Shown: positions 1 to 7,565, counted from the stretch's first letter. The stretch is DNA of 13,677 bases from an uncultured Clostridia bacterium (GCA_937875885.1 CALEIO010000123.1:1-13677); one strand, 5' to 3'. Numbers and translations: made by a program. The notes: generated by a model not told the origin, from the sequence alone.

Positions 1-300
1 TTCAGCCATTTCCTCGCGGTAACGTTCCGCAAGGCATCCGGTTACAACAACAAGCTTTACGCAGCCCTGTTCTTTAAGCTGGCAGCATTCAAGAATATTT
101 TCAATGGATTCACGTTTTGCGCTTTCAATAAAACCGCAGGTGTTTACAATTACAACGTCGCAGTCTGCGGCGTTTTCGACAATTTCAAAACCCTCTTTTT
201 CAAGCGCGCCGAGCATAAGCTCAGCGTCAACCTGGTTTTTGTTGCATCCGAGAGCAATCATTCCGATTCTTACGGTTTCATTCGTTTCCATACAGTTCAT
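1..300 (-). CDS. rimO: Ribosomal protein S12 methylthiotransferase RimO, N-terminal part (cut by window edge)
   Basis: RimO is a radical-SAM enzyme that adds a methylthio group to a conserved aspartate of ribosomal protein S12. Only the first 100 codons are in the window, covering most of the N-terminal UPF0004/MTTase domain. Visible are the family signature ALGCNKNQVDAE, the segment VIVNTCGFIESAKRESI and the later VTGCLAERY, which supply the three cysteines expected to bind the auxiliary 4Fe-4S cluster. The radical-SAM CxxxCxxC motif and the TRAM domain lie beyond the edge. QVDAE and FIESAK fit RimO better than its tRNA-modifying relatives MiaB and MtaB. Two in-frame ATGs are possible, at 300 and at 291. 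I chose 300 because AAGGAAG lies nine bases before it, but the spacing is long and 291 is a fair alternative. The start overlaps the end of recX by 14-23 bases, so translation is probably coupled to recX. Confidence 0.9.
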   Translation of the reverse strand, partial: MNCMETNETVRIGMIALGCNKNQVDAELMLGALEKEGFEIVENAADCDVVIVNTCGFIESAKRESIENILECCQLKEQGCVKLVVVTGCLAERYREEMAE

Positions 301-793
301 CTGCAATTTCTTCCTTTACTTTATATATCGCATCTTTTATCATATCATATCCGTAGCCAAGACGGAAGAGCGAATTTATAACTTTTTTGGAATTTTTTTC
401 ATCTGTAAGCTGATTTTTGTACCGAAGTTCAATAATCCGCTCCAATCTTTCCTCCGAAGAGCCGATTTCCTCCTCTGCGGCAAAAATCGCTTCCTCCGCG
501 GTTTCCTCATCAATTCCTTTTCTTTTAAGTTCCATCCGAAGGCGCGAAGGTCCGAGAAGTTTCATTTCCATAAGGTCATGAGCATACTGGAAAGCATAAG
601 CTTCGTCGTCAATAAGTCCGCCTTCCTCAAGCATATCCAGAACTTCGTTCACCGTTCCGGTTTCCGCAAAAACTTTCAGTTTATCAAAAAGCTCCAAACG
701 CGAATGAGCCCTGTACTCTAACAAGTTCAGGGCTTTTTCTTTGGTCTGTTCGGTTGTAAGCTTTGTTTTCGGTTTATTCTTCGTCGTCCACAT
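278..793 (-). CDS. recX: Regulatory protein RecX
   Basis: RecX binds RecA filaments and modulates, usually inhibits, their activity. The predicted product is 171 residues and rich in charged helices, as expected for three-helix RecX repeats. Family features seen are [19 protein letters not shown] (about 21-39), [16 protein letters not shown] (about 60-75), a [14 protein letters not shown] segment (about 81-94) and a C-terminal [13 protein letters not shown] (about 144-156). The start used is the ATG at 793, inside the last codons of recA and in another frame, giving a 20-base overlap. An upstream extension of ten residues is open but unlikely. No good Shine-Dalgarno precedes 793, so translation probably depends on ribosomes finishing recA. 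The direct recA-recX order is the classic arrangement and supports the call. Confidence 0.9.
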   Translation of the reverse strand: MWTTKNKPKTKLTTEQTKEKALNLLEYRAHSRLELFDKLKVFAETGTVNEVLDMLEEGGLIDDEAYAFQYAHDLMEMKLLGPSRLRMELKRKGIDEETAEEAIFAAEEEIGSSEERLERIIELRYKNQLTDEKNSKKVINSLFRLGYGYDMIKDAIYKVKEEIADELYGNE

Positions 794-1853
794 CTGCTTC
801 AATATCAATGCCGGTGGGGGCAACGCTCAGGATCTTGGATTTTTTTGCAGGTTTGGAAAGGTCGGAAAGTTTATCCATGTTTTCGCGGACCTTTGCTTCG
901 ATCTCTTCGCAAAGAGCGGTGTTGGAACGAAGGAGTTCCTTGACGTTGTCGCGTCCCTGGCCGAGTCTTTCGCCGTTATAGGAGAACCATGCGCCGGATT
1001 TATCAACAATGTCGAGTTTTACCGCAATATCAAGAAGTTCGCTTTCCTTGCTGATTCCCTGTCCGTACATAATATCGAATTCTGCTTCGCGGAAAGGCGG
1101 AGCAACTTTGTTTTTTACTACCTTAACTTTGGTGTGGTTGCCGATAACGTCGCCGCCCTGTTTGATCTGTTCCTGTTTGCGGACGTCAAGACGAACGGAA
1201 GAATAGAATTTAAGTGCGCGGCCGCCGGGAGTAACTTCCGGGTTTCCGTACATAACGCCGACTTTTTCACGAAGCTGGTTGATGAAAACAGCAACGCAGT
1301 TGGTCTTGCTGATTACGCCGGTAAGTTTACGGAGAGCCTGGGACATAAGTCTTGCCTGAAGACCAACGTGGCTGTCGCCCATTTCACCCTCAATTTCTGC
1401 CTTGGGTACAAGTGCTGCAACAGAGTCGATAACGATAACATCGATAGCGCCGGAGCGGATGAGTGCTTCTGCAATTTCAAGGGCATCTTCGCCTGTGTCG
1501 GGCTGAGATACCAGCAGAGAGTCAACATCTACACCAAGAGCTGCAGCATATACGGGGTCAAGAGCGTGTTCAACGTCGATGAATGCAACGTTGCCGCCGT
1601 CTTTCTGACCCTCTGCAATGCAGTGGAGTGAGAGTGTGGTTTTACCTGAAGATTCAGGTCCGTATATTTCAATGATTCTGCCCCTGGGAAGACCGCCGAT
1701 ACCGAGTGCAATATCAAGGGAAAGAGAGCCTGTGGATACGTGACCCACGCTCATTGCCTCGTTCTGACCAAGACGCATAACTGCGCCTTTACCAAACTGT
1801 TTTTCTATCTGTCCCAGTGCGGTTTCCAGTGCTTTATTTTTATCAAGTGCCAT
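774..1853 (-). CDS. recA: Recombinase RecA
   Basis: RecA polymerises on single-stranded DNA, drives homologous strand exchange and acts as co-protease for LexA self-cleavage. The 359-residue product has normal length. Seen: Walker A GPESSGKT (65-72), the catalytic glutamate in VEHALD (Glu95), Walker B VIVIDS (about 139-144), loop L1 around [10 protein letters not shown] (155-164), loop L2 around [12 protein letters not shown] (200-211), and an acidic C-terminal tail ending DVDDEE. The start chosen is the ATG at 1853, giving MALDKNKAL, typical of the family and preceded by AAGGAG eleven bases upstream. An in-frame TTG three codons earlier lies only two bases from that site and is less likely. 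The gene has its own strong promoter (1917-1945) with a LexA-box candidate upstream, consistent with SOS control. recX overlaps its 3' end. Confidence 0.99.
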   Translation of the reverse strand: MALDKNKALETALGQIEKQFGKGAVMRLGQNEAMSVGHVSTGSLSLDIALGIGGLPRGRIIEIYGPESSGKTTLSLHCIAEGQKDGGNVAFIDVEHALDPVYAAALGVDVDSLLVSQPDTGEDALEIAEALIRSGAIDVIVIDSVAALVPKAEIEGEMGDSHVGLQARLMSQALRKLTGVISKTNCVAVFINQLREKVGVMYGNPEVTPGGRALKFYSSVRLDVRKQEQIKQGGDVIGNHTKVKVVKNKVAPPFREAEFDIMYGQGISKESELLDIAVKLDIVDKSGAWFSYNGERLGQGRDNVKELLRSNTALCEEIEAKVRENMDKLSDLSKPAKKSKILSVAPTGIDIEADVDDEE

Positions 1854-1893
1854 AGCTTTCAATACTCCTTCTGTAAATCATTCGATATAAAGC

Positions 1894-1909
1894 GCAGAAG
1901 AATTTCTGC
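1894..1909 (-). other. Perfect hairpin at the predicted 5' end of recA mRNA
   Basis: GCAGAA, a four-base loop and TTCTGC form a perfect 6-bp stem. The base before the stem (about 1910) is where transcription should start, seven bases after the -10 box. The recA transcript would therefore begin with a stem-loop, an arrangement known in other bacterial mRNAs to protect against 5'-end-dependent decay. The role here is inference. Confidence 0.5.
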
Positions 1910-1916
1910 TGATTGT

Positions 1917-1945
1917 ATTATAAATTATAGAAATAATAAATGCAA
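1917..1945 (-). promoter_or_regulatory. Sigma-A-type promoter of recA
   Basis: On the minus strand TTGCAT (1945-1940) and TATAAT (1922-1917) are separated by 17 bases. The -10 is perfect and the -35 matches four of six consensus bases. The predicted start is near 1910, leaving a leader of about 57 bases before the recA ATG at 1853. The promoter lies in the 124-base gap between prmC and recA. Confidence 0.8.
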
Positions 1946-1965
1946 TGATTTTGGGGTAAAAAGTT

Positions 1966-1979
1966 CGAACAAATTTTCT
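1966..1979 (+). promoter_or_regulatory. Candidate LexA (SOS) box upstream of recA
   Basis: CGAACAAATTTTCT matches 12 of 14 positions of the Gram-positive SOS box CGAACRNRYGTTYC. It lies about 20 bases upstream of the recA -35 element and its right end touches the prmC stop codon. recA is the expected SOS target. The right half-site (TTTTCT rather than GTTCG-like) is degenerate, so binding is not certain. Confidence 0.45.
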
Positions 1980-2838
1980 AAACTTGTTGCAGAGTCCCGT
2001 TTATAGCCCTGTGAACTTCACCCAAGTCGTCATAAATATGTATATTTGTAAAGCTTTCTGCTTTCATAAGCTCTGCGATGGTGTGTGCCTGCTCTGAATC
2101 ATACTCAAAAGCAAGCATTCCTCCAAGGCGCAGTTTCTTTGCATACATAGGAATAATACGTCTGTAAAAATCACAGCCGTCTTTACCTCCTGCAAGTGCA
2201 AGTCTGGGTTCAAAACGAACTTCGGTCTGCAGATTCGCCATATCCTCGTCGGTAACATAAGGGGGATTTGAGATGATAAGGTCAAATTCTCCGTCAGCAA
2301 AGTTGTCTGCACAGTCAAAAATGTCACCGTGGATGATGTTTATATCTGCGCGGTTTTCCTCTGCATTTTTCTTAAGATAGGGGAGTGCCTCATCAGAAAG
2401 CTCAATTGCAGTTACTTGCGCCTGTGGATACTCGCATTTAAGAGTAATGGCAAGAATGCCGGAGCCTGAACAAAGGTCGAGTATTTTAAGATCTTGCCTA
2501 CTTTTTAAGGAGTTGAGAAAATCAAAGGTACTGCGAAGCACAACTTCTGTGTCATCTCTCGGAATAAGTACGCCTTTGCCTACGTAATACTTTCTGCCGT
2601 AGAATTCCCAGCAACCTGTAAGATACTGCAAAGGCTCACCCTTTGCTCTTCTGTTGGCAAGGGTAATGAGTTTGTCTGCATCTTCTTCTGACACTTCCTT
2701 TTTTGGGAAAAGTGTTATGTCAGAACGGTTTGTGCCCAGCAGGGTTTCCATAAGATATATTGAGTCAAAGGCAGGAGAGTCTGCTCCTGCCTTTTGTAGT
2801 ATATCAGTAAGGGTTTTGTAAACCTTATCTATAGTCAT
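1978..2838 (-). CDS. prmC: Peptide chain release factor N5-glutamine methyltransferase PrmC
   Basis: PrmC methylates the glutamine of the GGQ motif in release factors RF1 and RF2 using S-adenosylmethionine. The product is 286 residues, a normal family length. It has an N-terminal helical domain with KGEPLQYLTG (66-75) and LIPRDDTE (91-98), then the methyltransferase fold with motif I DLCSGSG (121-127), acidic Glu146 after the second strand, and the substrate-binding NPPY (191-194). The open frame extends further upstream, but the ATG at 2838 gives the family-like MTIDKVYKTL. It lies one base after the stop of the DUF1385 gene and has no evident Shine-Dalgarno, which points to translational coupling. 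A DUF1385 (YqhQ) gene next to prmC is a recurrent clostridial pairing. Confidence 0.95.
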   Translation of the reverse strand: MTIDKVYKTLTDILQKAGADSPAFDSIYLMETLLGTNRSDITLFPKKEVSEEDADKLITLANRRAKGEPLQYLTGCWEFYGRKYYVGKGVLIPRDDTEVVLRSTFDFLNSLKSRQDLKILDLCSGSGILAITLKCEYPQAQVTAIELSDEALPYLKKNAEENRADINIIHGDIFDCADNFADGEFDLIISNPPYVTDEDMANLQTEVRFEPRLALAGGKDGCDFYRRIIPMYAKKLRLGGMLAFEYDSEQAHTIAELMKAESFTNIHIYDDLGEVHRAINGTLQQV

Positions 2839-2839
2839 A

Positions 2840-3847
2840 TTAATTACAGCTGATGAGGTCGGAGCCATCATCGGGGATAACGGGTGTGATAGCGGCAATA
2901 GCAACTTCAATCATTTTATCGTCAGGCTCACGTGTTGTGATGTGCTGTGCCCAAATGCCGGGAGCAGCAATGAGACGGGTGAACCAGTTATCATATTTAC
3001 CGCAGATTTTAATAAGCTCATAACCTACACCAATGGTAAGGGGAAGAAGCAGAATCTTGATTGCAGATCTGAGAACTGTACCCAATACTCCGTAGGCAGA
3101 AAACTGGGGAACAAACAGACCGATAACAATACCTAAAATAAGCATAATGATAATGAAGCTTGTTCCGCAACGGGGATGAAATCTCTTGTGCTTCTTTACG
3201 TTTTCAACTGTAAGCTCTTCGTCTGCTTCGTAGCAGAAGATTGTTTTGTGCTCTGCACCGTGATACATAAACACACGCTTCATATCTTCCATCTGAGAAA
3301 CAAGTAGGATATATCCTACAAAGAGCAGAATTTTTACCACACCTTCGAAGATGGACTGAGTGAGCTTTGCTTCTATAATTGCCTGCACAGATTCAGAGAA
3401 GTTGATTCTTGTAATGAGATTGAAAAGGAATGTGGGCAGCCAGAAGAAAAGCACCATTGCCAGTGCAACACCGAGAACAGAAGCTATGGACATAATAACC
3501 CCCATAAGCTTTTCTCCCAGTTTATCGTTGAGCCAACGCTCAAACTTGCTCATTTCCTCTTCTTCAATTTCAATAGCATTGATAGCTTTGTCTGCAGAGA
3601 GCATAAGAGATTTGTAGCTCAAACGGAAAGAGTCAATCATTCCTGCCACACCTCTTACTAAAGGCAGACGGAAGAATTTGCTTCTTTCTGTAAGAGTTTT
3701 GAGGGTTATCTCCTCTGTTTCAATAGTATCTTCACCTGTTCTTACGGCAACATTGATGGTTTTGGGTCCACGCATCATAATGCCCTCAATAAGAGCACTG
3801 CCGCCGATGGATGTGATCTTCTTTGCATTTTCTTTTTTACATGCCAT
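2840..3847 (-). CDS. DUF1385 (YqhQ-like) multi-pass membrane protein
   Basis: This 335-residue protein belongs to the DUF1385 family, whose B. subtilis member is YqhQ; its biochemical role is not established. Family motifs visible are GGSALIEGIMMRGP (15-28), YHGAEHK (195-201), RFHPRCGTSF (222-231) and a C-terminal segment with APGIWAQ and TTREPDD (about 295-310). Likely membrane segments lie at about 113-145 (perhaps two), 166-185, 229-248 and 258-280. The conserved His, Glu and Cys residues near the membrane could bind metal, but this is speculation. The start is ATG at 3847, with AGAAGG eight bases upstream. It ends one base before prmC begins, so the two are surely co-transcribed. The 94 bases separating it from the kinase gene hold no clear promoter but contain stacked hairpins. 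Confidence 0.9.
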   Translation of the reverse strand: MACKKENAKKITSIGGSALIEGIMMRGPKTINVAVRTGEDTIETEEITLKTLTERSKFFRLPLVRGVAGMIDSFRLSYKSLMLSADKAINAIEIEEEEMSKFERWLNDKLGEKLMGVIMSIASVLGVALAMVLFFWLPTFLFNLITRINFSESVQAIIEAKLTQSIFEGVVKILLFVGYILLVSQMEDMKRVFMYHGAEHKTIFCYEADEELTVENVKKHKRFHPRCGTSFIIIMLILGIVIGLFVPQFSAYGVLGTVLRSAIKILLLPLTIGVGYELIKICGKYDNWFTRLIAAPGIWAQHITTREPDDKMIEVAIAAITPVIPDDGSDLISCN

Positions 3848-3884
3848 AGTTAATACCTTCTTTCCTGAAAAAATACCTTCCGTA

Positions 3885-3958
3885 CTCTGCGCGTTGCAGA
3901 GATTTGCTGACCTGTTGAGTTGTCAGCTTTTTGCTGTCTGCTTATTCCTCGCAGACAG
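3885..3958 (-). repeat. Cluster of three hairpins between histidine kinase and DUF1385 genes
   Basis: Three perfect inverted repeats occur in 74 bases: an 8-bp stem at 3934-3941/3951-3958 whose 9-base loop contains the kinase stop codon; a 6-bp stem at 3906-3911/3922-3927 with a 10-base loop; and a 6-bp stem at 3885-3890/3896-3901 with a 5-base loop. None is followed by a T-run in the minus direction, so they are not classic terminators. They may be an mRNA processing or stability element that sets different levels of kinase and downstream genes. Confidence 0.5.
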
Positions 3959-5348
3959 GCAGAGTGATGAAAACAGTGGTGCCTACACCAATGCCGCTTT
4001 CGATATCCAGAGAGCCTCCGTGCTGACGGATTATTTCGTCTGCAATGGCAAGGCCTATGCCCGAGCCGCGGACGCTCTGGTTTGCTTTGAAGAATTTATC
4101 TTTAACTCTCGGCAGGTCATCGGGAGCGATGCCGCAACCTGTGTCTGTTACCACAACGCGGATTCCCTCGGTAGTATTGAGTACCTGCACACCTACCACA
4201 CCCTCAGAGGGAGTATATTTAAGAGCATTGTCAATTATGTTAAGGAATACTTGTTTGAGTTTGTTTTTATCTGCCATAACAGCAGGCATAGCTTCCGGCT
4301 CGTCATAGAGCAGATGCTTGCTTTCGTTTATAGCTCTGTCACGAAGCATATAAAGCACTTCGTCCAGCTCTGCCAGAATATCCAGCTTTTCCATTCGCAG
4401 AATCATATTTTCATTCTGCATACGTGAGAAATCAAGAAGCTCTTCAACAATGCCTGTGAGGCGGGTGGATTCTTTAACGATGATATCCATACCCTTGTCA
4501 AAAGTTTCTTTGTCGGGGATTCCGCAACCGTGCATAGTTTCTGCCCAGCCTTTGATGGCGGTCAGAGGAGTACGTAATTCGTGAGAAACGCTGGAGATGA
4601 AGTCGTTTTTCATTCTTTCGGCTGCACCAAGCTCTTTTGCCATATCGTTTATGGAGTCACACAGGTCGCCGATTTCGTCATCGTACATTTTATCGATTGT
4701 AGCGTTAAAGTCGCCCAAAGCAATTTTCTTTGCGGTGTCGGAGATAACTCTGACAGGGCGAACGATTGAACGGATAAAGTATGTGCCCGAAAGAATAACC
4801 AGGGCAATAACAACAAGACCTACTAAACAGGAAATTGAAATTGTGAATCCAAGAAGTCTGTTGACAGCAGACATAGAGGAAACACATCTTACAGCGCAGA
4901 TAACATTGCCGTCAGAAGAACGGACAATTCTTGTTACAGCAGTAACCTTTTCGCCCGAAGAAAGTTTTCCTACCCACTTTGCATAGCCAGATGTGCTGTT
5001 CTGTGCAGCTTCGTAGTCAGGCATAGTGCTTGTATTGTCGGGAGTGAAGCCTGTGGAGGTTACAAGTGCTTCTCCCGAAGAGCGGATTACGGTAATCTCC
5101 ATTTTCTCTTTTTCGCGGAAGTTTTCTACGTAGTCACGTGCAGTAGCAGAGAATCCCTGGTCTTTGTCTGAACTGTAGCCCGAGAGGATGTTTGTAAGCT
5201 CAACGCTTCTGCCCGAGAGTGCTTGTTCTACAGAAGAATAGTAGTAGGTCGAGACAACATATGAAAGACACACTACCACAAGTGTAATAACAGCCACGAT
5301 TGCACACAGGGTGTTGAGTACCCAGCGTTTGGTGATACCTTTGAACAA
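3942..5348 (-). CDS. Membrane sensor histidine kinase (HAMP, HisKA, HATPase_c)
   Basis: This 468-residue sensor kinase should autophosphorylate and pass phosphate to the response regulator encoded just upstream (5447-6148). Order: membrane segment about 11-33; an extracytoplasmic domain about 34-166, possibly a PAS/Cache-like fold; second membrane segment about 167-190; HAMP linker about 191-243; HisKA with SHELRTPL and phospho-acceptor His256; and an ATPase domain with N box NIIDNALKYT (370-379), G1 DTGCGIA (402-408), F box KFFKAN (418-423) and G2 GSGIGLAI (428-435). All catalytic motifs are intact. The architecture resembles PhoR/WalK-type kinases, but the signal is unknown. The start is a TTG at 5348; no ATG occurs before residue 83, and AAAGGGGG lies ten bases upstream. 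The gap from the regulator is 98 bases with inverted repeats. Confidence 0.95.
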   Translation of the reverse strand: MFKGITKRWVLNTLCAIVAVITLVVVCLSYVVSTYYYSSVEQALSGRSVELTNILSGYSSDKDQGFSATARDYVENFREKEKMEITVIRSSGEALVTSTGFTPDNTSTMPDYEAAQNSTSGYAKWVGKLSSGEKVTAVTRIVRSSDGNVICAVRCVSSMSAVNRLLGFTISISCLVGLVVIALVILSGTYFIRSIVRPVRVISDTAKKIALGDFNATIDKMYDDEIGDLCDSINDMAKELGAAERMKNDFISSVSHELRTPLTAIKGWAETMHGCGIPDKETFDKGMDIIVKESTRLTGIVEELLDFSRMQNENMILRMEKLDILAELDEVLYMLRDRAINESKHLLYDEPEAMPAVMADKNKLKQVFLNIIDNALKYTPSEGVVGVQVLNTTEGIRVVVTDTGCGIAPDDLPRVKDKFFKANQSVRGSGIGLAIADEIIRQHGGSLDIESGIGVGTTVFITLPVCEE

Positions 5349-5358
5349 AACTGTCCGA

Positions 5359-5366
5359 CCCCCTTT
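5359..5366 (-). promoter_or_regulatory. Ribosome binding site deciding the TTG start of the histidine kinase
   Basis: AAAGGGGG ends ten bases before the TTG at 5348. It overlaps the end of a perfect 10-base palindrome, TTCTGCAGAA (5365-5374), by two bases. Confidence 0.6.
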
Positions 5367-5380
5367 CTGCAGAATTTAGG

Positions 5381-5413
5381 TTACACAGCATCTGTGCAGG
5401 GAGTTTTGTGTAA
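5381..5413 (-). repeat. Nested inverted repeats in the regulator-kinase gap
   Basis: TTACACA (5407-5413 on the minus strand) pairs with TGTGTAA (5381-5387) as a 7-bp stem with a 19-base loop. An alternative 5-bp CACAG/CTGTG hairpin (5384-5388/5392-5396) uses part of the same bases, so the two are mutually exclusive. They lie 15 bases upstream of the kinase ribosome binding site. No T-run follows, so this is not a terminator. Confidence 0.35.
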
Positions 5414-5446
5414 AGGTTATTGTTTTAAGTTGAGGTAGCTTGCGTA

Positions 5447-6148
5447 TTATGCATCCCACTTGTAGCCCAGACCCCATACAGTAACAATAAACTTGGGGTT
5501 GGAGGGTTCGTCTTCTACCTTCATACGAAGACGACGGATGTTAACGTCAACAATCTTTTCTTCACCCACATAAGCCTCACCCCATACGTGGTTGAGGATG
5601 TCTGAACGGTCCAGAGCTGTGCCGGGATTGGAGAAGAAATACTCCATAATCTGGAACTCAACCTGGGTAAGCTCAATCTGCTTGCCGTTTTTCATAAGTG
5701 AGCGATTGCGCAGATTAAGGGTAAAGATACCGCTCTTCATTTCTTCTTTGAAGTTGTTTTCATTGCGCTGCTGTGCAATTGCAATTCGTCTGTAAAGAGA
5801 GTCAACTCTTGCAACAAGCTCGCTGGGAGAGAAAGGCTTGGTAACATAGTCATCTGCGCCCAGCATAAGACCTGTAACCTTGTCCATCTCCTGAGTACGG
5901 GCAGAGAGCATAATGATGCCGATGTTGCCATTTTTGTTTCTCAGCTCTTTGCAAACCTGAAGACCGTCCATTCCGGGCATCATAATGTCCAGAATAGCAA
6001 CATCAAAATCGCCGCCGTGCTCTTCATATTTCTGCAGGGCAACCTCACCGCAGTCGGCTTCTACAACATCGTAGCCTCCACGCTTAAGGTTGATTACGAC
6101 AAAGTCGCGGATTGCAGATTCGTCTTCGCAAACAAGTATTTTTTTCAT
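5447..6148 (-). CDS. OmpR/PhoB-family response regulator
   Basis: This is a 233-residue DNA-binding response regulator. The receiver domain (about 1-120) has the acidic pocket Glu8/Asp9, phospho-acceptor Asp54 in AILDIMMPGMDG, Ser82 in MLSA and Lys104 in VTKPF. The C-terminal winged-helix domain (about 133-232) has LTQVEFQIMEYF, a DVNIRRLRMKVE recognition region and the typical ending VWGLGYKW. It should be the partner of the kinase encoded 98 bases downstream. The start is ATG at 6148 with GGAGGT seven bases upstream. The 84-base gap after the lipoprotein gene carries two short hairpins (6186-6197 and 6214-6227) and a weak promoter-like pair, CTGACA-N17-TAAATC (6216 to 6188), which could allow separate transcription but is too poor to call. 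Target genes are unknown. Confidence 0.95.
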   Translation of the reverse strand: MKKILVCEDESAIRDFVVINLKRGGYDVVEADCGEVALQKYEEHGGDFDVAILDIMMPGMDGLQVCKELRNKNGNIGIIMLSARTQEMDKVTGLMLGADDYVTKPFSPSELVARVDSLYRRIAIAQQRNENNFKEEMKSGIFTLNLRNRSLMKNGKQIELTQVEFQIMEYFFSNPGTALDRSDILNHVWGEAYVGEEKIVDVNIRRLRMKVEDEPSNPKFIVTVWGLGYKWDA

Positions 6149-6232
6149 GTGATAACCTCCGTTTCACGTTTTCGTATTTCAGAATGGGATTTATCCCTTT
6201 AGTTTTTATTTGTCAGGTGAATACCTGTGCAG

Positions 6233-7558
6233 TTATTTGGTAATGGAAAAAGCTTCGATGATTTCATCATTTGTAAGCTGAAGGGAACTGTTGTTTTCAA
6301 AAGTGATAAAAGCATAGATGTAGGAATCGTTTCTGCCAAGCTCTGTGTAGCCTGAAGCAGAGCTTCCGTCATTCCATACAGCGTCTGTGAACATCTTGAT
6401 TACAAGCACAGGTTCGCCCAGTCCTTTTTTGTTGCTCCATTCATAGAAAGTGATGTCGTTGGTGGAATAGTTTACATAAGCTGTGTAGTTGTTGAACCAG
6501 CTGTTGGGAATGGTAAAACGACAGCTGTAGATGAGGGATGTTGCCTGAAGCTTGTTCAGCTCAAGAGTTCCCATAGCGGAATATTCACACCAGTATATGA
6601 GTGCGGCAGGAACAGAATCTGTTTCTCCGTCATCAATGTTCATCTTGAAAGTGTTGGGGATTTCGATGATACCGTCATCGTCGATGTCTTCAGAGAGTAC
6701 AGCGTACTTTCTTTCTGCCTGACTCAGAGCGGTGTCACCTGTAAAGTAAACTCTCTCAAGACTTGCATAGTAGTCGCTGTAGAACAGAAGCTGGGTGCGG
6801 TAGCCGCCTGAAGAGGTAACTCCGTCAAGTACTGCACCGAACTGTCCGTAGAACACATTGCCTGTCTGGAGTTTTGCAAAGGATACAATGTCTGCATCGA
6901 TGGGGGTTTCGCTTATGGTGTAAAGGCTGTTCTTTGAGTTGTTGAGTCCAACCAGGGATGCAGCAGCGGGCTTGTCGGTTGTGTACAGGGACAAAAGAAG
7001 AAGTTCATCTTTGCCGCTGTTTGAAAAATCTCCGAAGAGGAAATTTGTGTATTTGCTTTCGGATACAATCTCCTGACTTGTATTGTCAGAAATGAGATAT
7101 ACAGATAAATCGTTGATAAGTGAGTTGTAAGTGCTCCAACCAACTACAATCTCCTTTTTGGAGTCGCCGTCCAGGTCGCAGAATTCAAGGCGGTCAACGG
7201 TGGAGTTCTTGCTGGTGTAGTTGCCGATAACAACCCATTCGTCGTCTATGCAGTCCATAATGATGATATGTGCAGCCTGAGTTTCTCCGGCAGGGAGATA
7301 AAAGGCCACTGCTTCCTGCTCACCATCATCGTCCAGGTCAGCACAGGTAATGGATGAACGATAGGAGCCGTTCTGGGGATACTTCAGGGTGTGTCCTGTA
7401 CCGGCTTCCTTGTCTATGAGTTTCTGGATGTCTGCATTCTCTCCTGTTGCTTTTGGGGGAGACATAAGCTCGGAAACATTAAAGGAAATAATACCGCAGC
7501 CGCAGAGAGAAAAAATCATAAAGACGGTAAGGATTAAGAGTAGTATTCTTTTTTTCAA
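6233..7558 (-). CDS. Lipoprotein with FG-GAP/VCBS-like calcium-loop repeats
   Basis: The 441-residue product has a lipoprotein signal peptide: MKKR, a hydrophobic stretch, then LCGC with Cys21 as the likely lipid attachment site, so it should sit on the outer face of the membrane. Four Asp-rich loops are visible: DLDDDGEQEA (74-83), DLDGDSKKEI (128-137), DFSNSGKDEL (177-186) and DIDDDGIIEI (291-300). The first, second and fourth resemble the calcium-binding DxDxDG loops of FG-GAP/VCBS beta-propeller blades; the third is degenerate. Much of the rest is predicted beta-strand. No catalytic motif is seen. The start is TTG at 7558, immediately followed by MKKR-like codons, with a near-perfect AAAGGAGG seven bases upstream. 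It lies between trmB and the response regulator, so a role linked to the two-component system (ligand capture or sensing) is plausible but unproven. Confidence 0.8.
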   Translation of the reverse strand: MKKRILLLILTVFMIFSLCGCGIISFNVSELMSPPKATGENADIQKLIDKEAGTGHTLKYPQNGSYRSSITCADLDDDGEQEAVAFYLPAGETQAAHIIIMDCIDDEWVVIGNYTSKNSTVDRLEFCDLDGDSKKEIVVGWSTYNSLINDLSVYLISDNTSQEIVSESKYTNFLFGDFSNSGKDELLLLSLYTTDKPAAASLVGLNNSKNSLYTISETPIDADIVSFAKLQTGNVFYGQFGAVLDGVTSSGGYRTQLLFYSDYYASLERVYFTGDTALSQAERKYAVLSEDIDDDGIIEIPNTFKMNIDDGETDSVPAALIYWCEYSAMGTLELNKLQATSLIYSCRFTIPNSWFNNYTAYVNYSTNDITFYEWSNKKGLGEPVLVIKMFTDAVWNDGSSASGYTELGRNDSYIYAFITFENNSSLQLTNDEIIEAFSITK

Positions 7559-7565
7559 GTTACCG

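Noticed and set aside
741..1631. Long open frame of 296 codons on the plus strand opposite recA
   Set aside because: It lies wholly antisense to an unmistakable recA gene, has no family-like sequence, and results from the codon bias of recA.
3906..3932. Hairpin followed by five T on the plus strand, like a plus-strand terminator
   Set aside because: No plus-strand gene ends here, the stem is only 6 bp with a 10-base loop, and the T-run is short; the repeat is better read as part of the minus-strand hairpin cluster.
3678..4427. Open frame of 249 codons on the plus strand opposite the kinase and DUF1385 genes
   Set aside because: It overlaps the conserved ATPase motifs of the kinase and shows no recognisable protein or ribosome binding site.
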